A stretch of DNA of 64,000 bases from Bin80 sp965220365 (GTDB taxonomy: Bacteria; Bacteroidota; Rhodothermia; Rhodothermales; Bin80), in contig OZ244823.1 of assembly GCA_965220365.1 (NCBI GenBank), positions 3,162,001-3,226,000 of the forward strand, written 5' to 3'. The translations under genes were made by a program, and so were the position numbers. Positions 18,201-27,206 of this stretch are shown piece after piece. The number at the start of each line of letters is the position of its first letter. Position 1 is the stretch's first letter. Below the pieces are notes generated by a model. It was not told the origin of the DNA. It was given only the letters and a program-made list of their open reading frames with translations, and made no database searches.

Positions 18201-20736
18201 GACAAGGGGTGTATCCCCACCTGCGTGGGGCAGACAACCTACGACGATAACGGTGCACGTGCCATTGGGGTGTATCCCCACCTGCGTGGGGCAGACGATG
18301 TCTTATGTGCTCCTATGCGAGACTTCACGGGTGTATCCCCACCTGCGTGGGGCAGACCGCATATACTACAATGGAAATGCCCAGATGGTGGGTGTATCCC
18401 CACCTGCGTGGGGCAGACGTAATGCGCTGGTTTTTGAGATGGCACGCATAAGGTGTATCCCCACCTGCGTGGGGCAGACTTTTTCAAAGATGTCCTCCTT
18501 GCATGGATAGAGGGTGTATCCCCACCTGCGTGGGGCAGACATTGCTGCCAAATAATTCATCCGAGCAGTAGAAGGTGTATCCCCACCTGCGTGGGGCAGA
18601 CACGCTTGGCGGCCTTGCATATATCACAATATCAGGTGTATCCCCACCTGCGTGGGGCAGACAATATTGCCTGGTCAAACGTCTAAGGGTTACAAGGTGT
18701 ATCCCCACCTGCGTGGGGCAGACTACTACGCTTGCACAAGGCGGTGATAGAATCACGGTGTATCCCCACCTGCGTGGGGCAGACGCTAGGCCGGCGACGT
18801 CAGCTGTTTCGCCATAAGGTGTATCCCCACCTGCGTGGGGCAGACGCTATCACGTCTGATCCTACCTGCAGAGTAATGGGTGTATCCCCACCTGCGTGGG
18901 GCAGACCTTGACGGAATATCTCGAAGGGCTCTTTATCCCGGTGTATCCCCACCTGCGTGGGGCAGACTTATACGTGGGTTCTGGTATGTGGGGGTAGTGC
19001 GGTGTATCCCCACCTGCGTGGGGCAGACATACACTCCCAAAATCATAATGGTCTTTTTCTGGGTGTATCCCCACCTGCGTGGGGCAGACTTGGGCAGACC
19101 TTGATGCCAGCCGTATTGCTTGGGTGTATCCCCACCTGCGTGGGGCAGACATTTTCCTCAGATACAACAACCAGTCGCCTCTGGGTGTATCCCCACCTGC
19201 GTGGGGCAGACCATAACGCCCCCTCAGTAGATTGCAGTTACTCAGGTGTATCCCCACCTGCGTGGGGCAGACACGACGACAAGGTGATATCGGATGTCTT
19301 TCAGGGGTGTATCCCCACCTGCGTGGGGCAGACAGCGACCAGAGGCATCCTGCAAATCTAACAATGGGTGTATCCCCACCTGCGTGGGGCAGACCTCACC
19401 GTGGCCCAGCCATACCCGTCTGCCGTCGGTGTATCCCCACCTGCGTGGGGCAGACCGTGGGTGATGTCGATAATATCTACCTCTCCGAGGTGTATCCCCA
19501 CCTGCGTGGGGCAGACCCATCCATCAATGCCGTCATGGAATTTTTGTCCGGTGTATCCCCACCTGCGTGGGGCAGACTTTTGAGTGTCCTCTCCACTCAA
19601 CAACCGCTTGGGTGTATCCCCACCTGCGTGGGGCAGACTTATTCCTCATCACATATGCCATCACCGTTTGGGGTGTATCCCCACCTGCGTGGGGCAGACG
19701 CAATCTCAGGATAAACGATTGAGATGATCCCAGGTGTATCCCCACCTGCGTGGGGCAGACATCACGGCCCGCCGCTGCTCCGGCTTCGCTTTCGGTGTAT
19801 CCCCACCTGCGTGGGGCAGACTTTAACAAACTCTGTCAGTGGATCCTAAGTCTGGGTGTATCCCCACCTGCGTGGGGCAGACGCCGGAATGGGAGCAGAT
19901 GCCTTTCCCCATTTGGGTGTATCCCCACCTGCGTGGGGCAGACTCTCCCTGGAACCCAACCATTTCGACATGATCAGGTGTATCCCCACCTGCGTGGGGC
20001 AGACGAAAGCAGCGGGGGCTACCGGATATGACTGGAAGGTGTATCCCCACCTGCGTGGGGCAGACGTTAAATAGCTTGCTCGATCTTTATCATTTATCGG
20101 TGTATCCCCACCTGCGTGGGGCAGACAACGCTCCACCGGACCGGATTTCGGTAGTGATGGGTGTATCCCCACCTGCGTGGGGCAGACTGACTCTCATCGG
20201 CATCACGAACCGGATCCTGAGGTGTATCCCCACCTGCGTGGGGCAGACGAAAAGATTGATCCCTGAGAGTATATATTCTTGGGTGTATCCCCACCTGCGT
20301 GGGGCAGACTTCATGACCTGCAGCATTGTATCTTGCATATCAGGTGTATCCCCACCTGCGTGGGGCAGACAATCGACTAAAAGATCTTCTTGGTCGCTTC
20401 GTGGGTGTATCCCCACCTGCGTGGGGCAGACTCAGTCTGGGTGGTTTGCGCGACTTTACGCATGGGTGTATCCCCACCTGCGTGGGGCAGACGCCATGGC
20501 GCGGGCTATGGCAAGGGCGCTATGGGGTGTATCCCCACCTGCGTGGGGCAGACTGCTAATGCCAGTTTTGACTTGTGATTTATAGGGGTGTATCCCCACC
20601 TGCGTGGGGCAGACTGTCAGGCCTGTGCCTGCCGCGTACACCGTTCCGGTGTATCCCCACCTGCGTGGGGCAGACAATTATGATCCTCATGTCGAAAATA
20701 GAGACCTGGGTGTATCCCCACCTGCGTGGGGCAGAC
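15218..20736 (-). CRISPR. type I-E CRISPR array, 91 repeats and 90 spacers
   Basis: The repeat is 28 nt. On the plus strand it begins GGTGTATCCCC and ends GTGGGGCAGAC, with a CCCCAC...GTGGGG palindrome. Its reverse complement has the I-E consensus form (CCCC...GGGGATA-ACC), so the array is transcribed leftwards from the leader next to cas2. The period is 61 nt throughout, giving 33-nt spacers, except for one of 32 (15734-15765) and two of 34 (16587-16620 and 17747-17780). All repeats look identical except the one at 17109-17136 (GCAGAC to GCGGAC); even the oldest, leader-distal repeat at 15218 is not degenerate. Spacers 13/14 and 6/23 (numbered from the left) overlap in target sequence. Confidence 0.99.
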
Positions 20737-20896
20737 TCTTGGTTCACAAAATATTCATATTTCACACTAAATCAAAGAACTAAGCCCTTCTCATATGAAA
20801 ATTCACAGATATGATCCGTAAAACAGGAATTTCTGTCACGCAAAAACTCCGCCTGATTACCCTTACAGATAAACTACTCGTTACTATCACTTTTGT
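20737..20896 (-). promoter_or_regulatory. CRISPR leader
   Basis: 160 nt, AT-rich, between the newest repeat (20709-20736) and the cas2 stop. By position and orientation it must hold the crRNA promoter and the signals for spacer insertion. It includes TTTTGTGAAC directly against the first repeat and runs rich in A/T (AAATATGAATATTTTG on the minus strand). I could not place an IHF site with confidence. Confidence 0.8.
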
Positions 20897-21193
20897 CTAA
20901 TCGCCATACTTTTTTCTGACTAATAGAAAGCCTTCGTGATCATATATGTCCTTTGGCGGGACTCCCAACTGCTTGAGTCCCACACCTTGTTTTCGAGAAG
21001 AATCCTTCCAAATCATTGTGATTGAACCGCTTTGTAATTCATCGTGCCATGCACTTATGATCTCCCAAACTCTATCACGAGCCCCCGAACTCAATAGTGG
21101 TGCAATATAAACCCCAGATGCTACCTCAACCATTACCGAAGCTATAAAGCCGCGATACCGTAATTCTACATCTCGCGTGATTACTACGGTCAT
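20897..21193 (-). CDS. cas2: CRISPR-associated endonuclease Cas2, type I-E
   Basis: A 98-residue Cas2e that bridges two Cas1 dimers in the spacer-integration complex. It begins MTVVITRDVELRYRGFI, with the SGVYIAP and MIWKDSSRKQG blocks typical of the I-E branch. It is the last cas gene before the leader, 8 nt after the cas1 stop. Confidence 0.93.
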   Translation of the reverse strand: MTVVITRDVELRYRGFIASVMVEVASGVYIAPLLSSGARDRVWEIISAWHDELQSGSITMIWKDSSRKQGVGLKQLGVPPKDIYDHEGFLLVRKKYGD

Positions 21194-21201
21194 CGTAGTA
21201 C

Positions 21202-22113
21202 TTATCTTGAGCCCGTATCTTTAGACTCTATGCCATCCAACAACTCCTTAATGTTATCAATCATCTTGGGGATAATTTGCTGTTTGCGCAGTGCATGGCC
21301 GCAATCCTTACGTGTAACCCTCTCTATTGAGAGTCTACCCTTAGATTGTAGGACCTTCCTGGCTGCATGAAATGCCACGGGAATTGTCACAGATTCCCTA
21401 TGAAGATCGGCAATGTCCAATATAAATGCACTACCAGAACTTTCGTGAATAAATCCCAACTGCGGTATAGCAGACACAGCAGTTACGGCAATCGCTGCTG
21501 CTGCTTCCAATGCCGTTGCAGCATGATTGATAGCTTGATTTGGGATATCTGCCGAAGACGGATTCTGGCGATCATAGCGCCTCCCATACCATTGAATCCC
21601 CACCTGTTTTGCACGCAGATTATAGGCCTCTCTGACCCTTGCACCTTCAATACCACGTAACTCATCAAGACTATATCCCTTCACCGATTTGCCCATTCGA
21701 ATTTGATACATCTCACGAGCTACAGCCAATCTACCTTCCATATCTGACCATAACCTAACCTGTTTTCTTGCGATCCCGGACTGATCTGCCATAATTGGTG
21801 GTGCGGTGTAGCAACGCACACCACTTTCCCCAACAGCCACTAAAGCTGTCCCATGTCGAGCAAGTAACCGAAGAGCATCATGGCTAACCGTTGACCCAGG
21901 CCCTAGTAGTATCATAGATAGGCCTTGAAAAGGTATGGAGTATTCTCCAGCAGGCATCTCATCAGAATTTATGGACGCTCCATTAGACTGCTTTCGTTCA
22001 AATGATAACGAACCAGAACGGGCAACCAAACTCCCCCGCGATAACCAGATCAAACCGTGTCTATCCGCATGTGGTATCCGTGCCTTTTCAAGGCCTAACC
22101 GACCTTTCAACAT
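21202..22113 (-). CDS. cas1: CRISPR-associated integrase Cas1, type I-E
   Basis: Integrates new spacers at the leader-proximal repeat. It is 303 residues. The metal-binding set is complete: Glu156 (GIEGARVREAY), His223 and Asp233 (GFIHESSGSAFILDIADL) with Asp236, matching E. coli Glu141, His208, Asp218 and Asp221 in spacing. It starts 5 nt after the cas6e stop, so it lies in the same operon. Confidence 0.96.
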   Translation of the reverse strand: MLKGRLGLEKARIPHADRHGLIWLSRGSLVARSGSLSFERKQSNGASINSDEMPAGEYSIPFQGLSMILLGPGSTVSHDALRLLARHGTALVAVGESGVRCYTAPPIMADQSGIARKQVRLWSDMEGRLAVAREMYQIRMGKSVKGYSLDELRGIEGARVREAYNLRAKQVGIQWYGRRYDRQNPSSADIPNQAINHAATALEAAAAIAVTAVSAIPQLGFIHESSGSAFILDIADLHRESVTIPVAFHAARKVLQSKGRLSIERVTRKDCGHALRKQQIIPKMIDNIKELLDGIESKDTGSR

Positions 22114-22118
22114 GTTGA

Positions 22119-22895
22119 TTAGCCTGTGCTGAATTGCTGAGGAGGCCGCAGTAATATCATCCCATATCCAAAAGCTCGATGACGCCCAATGCCATTTTCG
22201 AGCAATCTCTGAAACTGACTAACATCTGATACATTGAGTGTTCCGTGTAGTATGGTATCTGGCCCCTCGCTTAGAGAAGACTGACCTCGGATAACTTTGC
22301 TGCGCCTAAACGCATGCAGTGAACACGCCTCTATACTTGCAGCTGGACCTAAGCGGTCTGACAGCCACTTATGGTACACTGACTCGCGCGTGATCTCCTG
22401 TTTCAATACGCTCCCCTGTCCGTTTGAATCCAGATGGATATGCTCCCAAGCGTAGGCATCAATTTCCGAGCGCGATGATCGTCTGTTACTTTGATTTCCA
22501 GATCTGGAATCAAAATTCAACCTTGACCTACGAGTCGGCCTAAGTCGCACATCAAACCCCAAGCGTTGATTTACCTCATATTGGGACGGCATCCGTTTAG
22601 AACGCAAATTTTCGATTTCAAGTACCTCAAATGCCTCAGGAAGTGCATAGGTCTGAGCCAAACTCCGTAATCCATCTGCACCACTATTGGAGTATGCATA
22701 TATGGAGCCTTGCCTTCCCCTTGATGAAGAAAAAAATCTGAATGGTTGAAGAATTCGGACACCAAAGGTCTCGGATAAGAGCTTGTGGAGCGCATATCCT
22801 TCATCGAAAATACCTCTAACAATCAAACCTCGTTTTGCACCCCACAATTTGAGGTTTCTCACATTACAAGGCACATTGACTAAAAACAAGCTCAT
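22119..22895 (-). CDS. cas6e: crRNA-processing endoribonuclease Cas6e (CasE/Cse3)
   Basis: Cuts the precursor at the base of the repeat hairpin and stays in Cascade. It is 258 residues, longer than the roughly 200-residue E. coli protein. The N-terminal ferredoxin-like domain contains DEGYALHKLL, with His37 as the likely catalytic histidine. The C-terminal RAMP glycine-rich loop is GIGRHRAFGYGMILL. An arginine/serine-rich insert (around 118-140) adds most of the extra length. It overlaps cas5e by 4 nt. Confidence 0.92.
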   Translation of the reverse strand: MSLFLVNVPCNVRNLKLWGAKRGLIVRGIFDEGYALHKLLSETFGVRILQPFRFFSSSRGRQGSIYAYSNSGADGLRSLAQTYALPEAFEVLEIENLRSKRMPSQYEVNQRLGFDVRLRPTRRSRLNFDSRSGNQSNRRSSRSEIDAYAWEHIHLDSNGQGSVLKQEITRESVYHKWLSDRLGPAASIEACSLHAFRRSKVIRGQSSLSEGPDTILHGTLNVSDVSQFQRLLENGIGRHRAFGYGMILLRPPQQFSTG

Positions 22896-23608
22896 GCCTC
22901 AACTGATGGATCAATGCTACCCTCACATATGCGACGAGCACCGCCATGCAGGCGGCTGGACCAGTCACGCTGATCCGTTATGGTTAAAATTCGAGTAGCC
23001 TTCTCTTCCATTTCATTGCCAGGCCAATAGGCCAATAACCCTCTTTGATCCTCAGGGATAACCGCTCTCAGTGCACTAAGTGCTGTTGAAAAACCATTAA
23101 ATGTGCCACGATATATCAAATCTGAAGGTAGACAAGACTTACGACCTATAAAAAGTGGTCTTGCAGGCTTCTTTAGCGCAACCGCCAATTCATCCAAAGT
23201 AGGACGCTCAGTGCGCTCTAATAGACGAACTACCAGTGTCATACTTAAATCACAATGGTAGTGCTGCCATCTCTGGTGTGCTCCTGCATAAGTTCCTGAA
23301 CCTCCATCACGCTCCGCAACCCTCCCATAGGTCGTCCACGCCCTATCATTCTTACCGATTTTGGCAGTCTGATAGTCGACTAAGTGGTGCCCTGGGCTAC
23401 GATCTGACTCCCACGCAGCTGCAAATACAAGACGATCCTGTAAGAGTTGATGCTGAGTTCTCATTGAACGGGTCCATCCCAAAGCATTAGCCAGTAGACC
23501 CGTGATCATTGACTGGGCAGGCATTGCTCGTATTACCCCCTGTGCATCCACAGTTTCACCACCAAATGATGCCATGGGAGCTACGAAGCGTAGATGAATC
23601 CATTGCAT
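22892..23608 (-). CDS. cas5e: Cascade subunit Cas5e (CasD)
   Basis: Caps the 5' handle of the crRNA in Cascade. It begins MQWIHLRFVAPMASFGG, the normal RAMP-fold start, and is 238 residues. The ATG at 23608 overlaps the cas7e stop by one base (TAATG); an upstream in-frame TTG at 23644 would lie inside cas7e and add 12 residues with no family support. It overlaps cas6e by 4 nt. Confidence 0.93.
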   Translation of the reverse strand: MQWIHLRFVAPMASFGGETVDAQGVIRAMPAQSMITGLLANALGWTRSMRTQHQLLQDRLVFAAAWESDRSPGHHLVDYQTAKIGKNDRAWTTYGRVAERDGGSGTYAGAHQRWQHYHCDLSMTLVVRLLERTERPTLDELAVALKKPARPLFIGRKSCLPSDLIYRGTFNGFSTALSALRAVIPEDQRGLLAYWPGNEMEEKATRILTITDQRDWSSRLHGGARRICEGSIDPSVEA

Positions 23609-24747
23609 TATGGCTGCCCTGAAGTCATAACTAATCCAGCCCAATCAGCAAGAAATTGAAGGGAAGAAATTTGTGTTGCCCCTGAGCAAGAAACATCTCT
23701 ATCTGTGCAGAAGAATTTGCGAAATTCCCTGGATTGATATACATCATCTATTCCAGATAAGTGACTACTGACCCGATCTGCAGCATCCCGTAGAGTCGCA
23801 GAACATGGCTCTCTATATGCCCCGCAGAGGCTACGAGGCTGCCAATCACCCACTTCAACCAGCATCCATTGAGCATAACCGTAAGGTGCTGTGGGTCCCA
23901 ATTTGGCACCCGGTGAAACTGTGGCAATCAGTTTTACCAAATTCGACACTACCTTGCCCGCCAATTGTGCATCTCCCCCAAGGTTGTCCAATAACATGCC
24001 CCTATCCACTACCACATAGCCGTAGAATAGACCCGAATTAAGTTCTGTTCCTCCAATATGACTTGCCCCCACATCTTCGTCCGGTTCCTGTAAATCATCC
24101 ACCACCGTGAAATAATCGAATTCTGTTTCTTCTGCATGTACAGTAACAGAGTGAGCTACATGAATTGCAGCATCTATATTGGCATCAGGATCGGACGTAA
24201 CCATCCTCCCAAATAATGCCGAAGCTATCCCGCCGGGTAACTTTGTATTCTCGCGAAGCGTACGCAAAACATGTTTAGATTCCTTTTTCCACTCACCAAC
24301 AGCCTTTTTTGCCGCCTCAATATCATGAGGATGCTGTTTTGCAAGCCTTTCTATCTCTCCTGCTAAAAAATCAATCTCCGGTTTTCCGAGCAGAAGAGGT
24401 TGTCGGCTTTTTTTCGACGTACCCTTATCTCCATATACAACGGTTTGAAATGTAGTGTTGAGTAACTCACTTACCTTTTGATCAATATCAAGATCATCAA
24501 GAGGCTTGATAACACGCTTCGTAACAATCTCGCGTGATCGTATTGCTTCGGTTATACCATCAATTGACCTTAGTGAATGCACACCCCCATTCATTCTCCA
24601 GTGGCGTTTAAGGCATTGAGATGAAATCCTAGTGCGTATAGCACCTCCGTAGAGTAATCGCTTGGATAAGCCAGAATCATCTCGATTGAGAAGAACTCCT
24701 GAGTAGCTATGTAGACTGTGAACCTGTAAAAATCTTGCTTCATTCAT
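23608..24747 (-). CDS. cas7e: Cascade backbone subunit Cas7e (CasC/Cse4)
   Basis: Six copies line the crRNA in Cascade. It is 379 residues, starting MNEARFLQVHSLHSYSGVLLNRDDSG with the conserved RTRISSQCLKRHWR block, and FDYFTVVDDL later. The start overlaps the cse2 stop by 4 nt (ATGA) and the stop overlaps the cas5e start by one base, so the Cascade genes are tightly coupled. Confidence 0.96.
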   Translation of the reverse strand: MNEARFLQVHSLHSYSGVLLNRDDSGLSKRLLYGGAIRTRISSQCLKRHWRMNGGVHSLRSIDGITEAIRSREIVTKRVIKPLDDLDIDQKVSELLNTTFQTVVYGDKGTSKKSRQPLLLGKPEIDFLAGEIERLAKQHPHDIEAAKKAVGEWKKESKHVLRTLRENTKLPGGIASALFGRMVTSDPDANIDAAIHVAHSVTVHAEETEFDYFTVVDDLQEPDEDVGASHIGGTELNSGLFYGYVVVDRGMLLDNLGGDAQLAGKVVSNLVKLIATVSPGAKLGPTAPYGYAQWMLVEVGDWQPRSLCGAYREPCSATLRDAADRVSSHLSGIDDVYQSREFRKFFCTDRDVSCSGATQISSLQFLADWAGLVMTSGQP

Positions 24748-25253
24748 TTTTTCTCGTTCTCCGAAAATTGGATTTTTCTGTATTCAGCTTTGTAGTACTC
24801 TTGGGCGATGATCTGGGAAGGTTTATCCCCATTAGAGTACAGAAAACTTGCCAAGGTTATTAAATCGAATTGTGCATGTTCACTCCCAGCCAACCTCCTA
24901 GAAATACGTACAGCAAAATCAGGACGCTGGGATTTTGGTGCACTAAGAAACCAAGATAACCGTAGCTCGGATATCCCCGCACTGTATAGCGCCTGTCCCA
25001 TCGGAATTGATTTCTTATGAACCGAGAAGAAATCCCTCTCTCCGATATTCCCCCTTGGAGTTAAAATTGCCACGGCCTGCACAAATCGTGGCATTACATT
25101 GTCATCAGGAATAGAACCGTGCTCGGCGATAATACGCCAGTAGGCAGCAGCCCCCGCCCCACTTGTTGGAACACGCCGTAACTCTGCAGCAGGACCTGGA
25201 CCAAGCCGTGCTACCATATATGCAATCTTAGGCACAATTTCTCTTAGATTCAT
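24744..25253 (-). CDS. cse2: Cascade small subunit Cse2 (CasB)
   Basis: A 169-residue helical small subunit that stabilises the displaced DNA strand in Cascade. It is recognised from its position between cse1 and cas7e and from the blocks GPGPAAELRRVP (N-terminal) and SWFLSAPKSQRPDFAVRISRRL (C-terminal). It begins 5 nt after the cse1 stop. Confidence 0.9.
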   Translation of the reverse strand: MNLREIVPKIAYMVARLGPGPAAELRRVPTSGAGAAAYWRIIAEHGSIPDDNVMPRFVQAVAILTPRGNIGERDFFSVHKKSIPMGQALYSAGISELRLSWFLSAPKSQRPDFAVRISRRLAGSEHAQFDLITLASFLYSNGDKPSQIIAQEYYKAEYRKIQFSENEKK

Positions 25254-25258
25254 GGAAA

Positions 25259-26827
25259 CTAGGACACTTGCGTTAAATTATTCTCAATGGAAAATACTTT
25301 TGGCTGGTCACTAAATGAAGACTTCCTTAACTGGGTGTTAAAGATCATCTCTGCCAATGCTTGTGCCCGATAACGACTAGATAAGGAGCACGAAGTGCCA
25401 CTTATGGCAGAGTTAAAAATCTCCCGTGCAATCCGAACCAAATTCCTGCCGAAGTTAAGCCGAATTTTCTTGCTGTCCTCGTCAGTGTCAGCCACGAAGC
25501 GCTCGTCTAGAAACAAAAAGAAAATTGAGTCAACCTCCTTATGGAACATAAGCATATAAGGTTTAGCTCGCTCCCAATCTTGTTTCTCAAGCTCCCTCTT
25601 GCCACTCGAAGCCACTGCAATCCCCCTTTTTAATGCGTTCGCGATGCCACTAATTTCATCTAACTGTTTCTTAACCAGAACAGCCAACTCATCTTGGGTC
25701 GAAGAAAAAATTAAAGCCCCAGCAGTCTTATCCGAAAATGCTAGGTCAGCACGTTCGTGATATCCTTCCGTCTTCCCCTGACCACCTGCCAATACTCTAA
25801 CTATAACCTTCCATGGCCCTTTATCCCTGTCTTTGACCTTCATTGCACTAGGCAATCGAAACGTCCCCCCTATCAAGAGCTCCGCTAATTTCTCGTACTG
25901 TAAGCGTGTTTTACTCAATGAGAGAGAACACCCCCTTTTTACATCTACAGGCGTCCAGTGATCACCTAAATTCCCCTTAGCGGCCTTCGCTGCAATGCGA
26001 GGTTTCGAAGAGTTTGCCCGCTTAGCTATTATAGACTCACCTTTACGGTAAAGTCTCACTCTACGGCAAACTTCAATGAAATACGGATCCAACTCGTCAA
26101 GAGTAAGCTGTCCAGATCCATCCCAGGGCCTTGTCCAGAGTAGTGATGCTCCCCCCTCTTCCTGGTAATATCCTTGATAATGTTCCAAGACTTGCCCTCG
26201 ACCGATAATCATATGACTGATATCGTGAAACAAGTAGGCCCCGAGTCCGCCTTTTCTCGGTCCTAAACCTAAACATGGCCTAGAAGAATTACCACCATTC
26301 ATCCGGGCGATGCCATAGTTGCCCCGTCCAGAAAAGGGTGCCATAGTCTGTAAATTGATAAGAGAATACACCCAATCATCCAAAGAGTGACTAATCGCAG
26401 TATTCTGCTTTATTTCATGGTTCTTTGCGGTGACTAGTATATCTAGATCATCTGGAGAATAAACATCTTTTTTGTAGTCCTTGAGTCCATTCAAACTTGG
26501 AGGTTGCATAAAAGCAGGACACGTTGGATCGTCTACAACAAGTTCCCAGGGTTCGCCGTCATTATATTCTCTAGTGATCTCTCTCAGAGCCTCGCGCCAC
26601 TCCTGAGCCGTGGGGTAGGGCTCATGGCGAGCGTTTCGGTGTAATGTAATTACTGCCAACTGAGCCAAAAATGCATGCCAAGCGTGCCTTTGATGAGGGC
26701 GTAGCCCTAAAAATGCATCTACTTGATCAGCCAGGAGCACCTCATAAACTTCAGATAGAGAAAGCTGATCTACACCCCCTCCAACTAATCGGACACGAAT
26801 CAACCTATCACTAAGAAGATTATACAT
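25259..26827 (-). CDS. cse1: Cascade large subunit Cse1 (CasA/Cas8e)
   Basis: Recognises the PAM and recruits Cas3. It is 522 residues, close to the E. coli length. It begins MYNLLSDRLIRVRLVGG, with LRPHQRHAWHAFLAQLA in the first 70 residues and DDPTCPAFMQPP in the N-terminal domain. The C-terminal four-helix bundle follows. It is the first gene of the minus-strand cas operon. A 24-bp tandem repeat begins at its start codon. Confidence 0.93.
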   Translation of the reverse strand: MYNLLSDRLIRVRLVGGGVDQLSLSEVYEVLLADQVDAFLGLRPHQRHAWHAFLAQLAVITLHRNARHEPYPTAQEWREALREITREYNDGEPWELVVDDPTCPAFMQPPSLNGLKDYKKDVYSPDDLDILVTAKNHEIKQNTAISHSLDDWVYSLINLQTMAPFSGRGNYGIARMNGGNSSRPCLGLGPRKGGLGAYLFHDISHMIIGRGQVLEHYQGYYQEEGGASLLWTRPWDGSGQLTLDELDPYFIEVCRRVRLYRKGESIIAKRANSSKPRIAAKAAKGNLGDHWTPVDVKRGCSLSLSKTRLQYEKLAELLIGGTFRLPSAMKVKDRDKGPWKVIVRVLAGGQGKTEGYHERADLAFSDKTAGALIFSSTQDELAVLVKKQLDEISGIANALKRGIAVASSGKRELEKQDWERAKPYMLMFHKEVDSIFFLFLDERFVADTDEDSKKIRLNFGRNLVRIAREIFNSAISGTSCSLSSRYRAQALAEMIFNTQLRKSSFSDQPKVFSIENNLTQVS

Positions 26828-26873
26828 TGGTCTTGGGAAGCAATGAGTGATTGGTCTCGGGAAGCAATGAGAG
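26826..26873. repeat. 24-bp tandem direct repeat at the cse1 start
   Basis: ATTGGTCTTGGGAAGCAATG and ATTGGTCTCGGGAAGCAATG, each followed by AGNG, lie head to tail at 26826-26849 and 26850-26873. They abut the cse1 ATG and cover the place of its ribosome-binding site. Confidence 0.85.
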
Positions 26874-27206
26874 TGATGCGAAATATGTACCTATAACCAA
26901 AACTTCTTAGTGAGTCTCATTACCTACCAGAATAAGCCAACCAAAACCATAGACGAATTCACTGCACGACCGTTTTAACTACAATCAGGGGGGAAGATAC
27001 AAATTTTCCTTATATCAAAAGAGCCCACAGACAAATCAATCTCCAAAATCTATTTTGTGCTGTATCTCCGATATCAGTCCTTAATTTGAGCCCCAGTGAT
27101 CGGTGTAAGCTAACACACGGTGGCCCCGAAAATACATATTTCACTCTAGGCACCATAAAACCCAGCGATTCCTAACCAACCGGTACACTCATAAGCCATA
27201 TACATC
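26828..27206. promoter_or_regulatory. divergent cse1/cas3 control region
   Basis: 379 nt without a gene that must hold both promoters. Besides the tandem repeat it contains the near-palindrome GTGTAAGCTAACAC (27103-27116), about 90 nt before cas3, a candidate operator. No clear -35/-10 pair could be fixed. Confidence 0.55.

Noticed and set aside
19090..19122. Spacer beginning TTGGGCAGACC, which looks like a partial repeat duplication
   Set aside because: Only eight bases match the repeat end; spacing and flanking repeats are normal, so chance is enough.
15218..20736. Many long open frames on both strands in the array, reading as repeats of CIPTCVGQT, VYPHLRGAD, GVSPPAWGR and, on the minus strand, LPHAGGDTP, CPTQVGIH, SAPRRWGYT
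   Set aside because: These are the CRISPR repeat read in its three frames. The period of 61 nt shifts the frame by one each unit, so the motifs cycle. No start signals or family matches; not a repeat protein.
15734..20736. Further possible spacer overlaps, such as 78/90 sharing TTTCGACATGA and 7/8 sharing GGTTATC
   Set aside because: Matches of 7-11 nt are expected by chance among 90 spacers.
26825..26873. Possible N-terminal extension of Cse1 through the in-frame tandem repeat
   Set aside because: No start codon was found upstream in frame, and the family N-terminus begins at the ATG at 26827.
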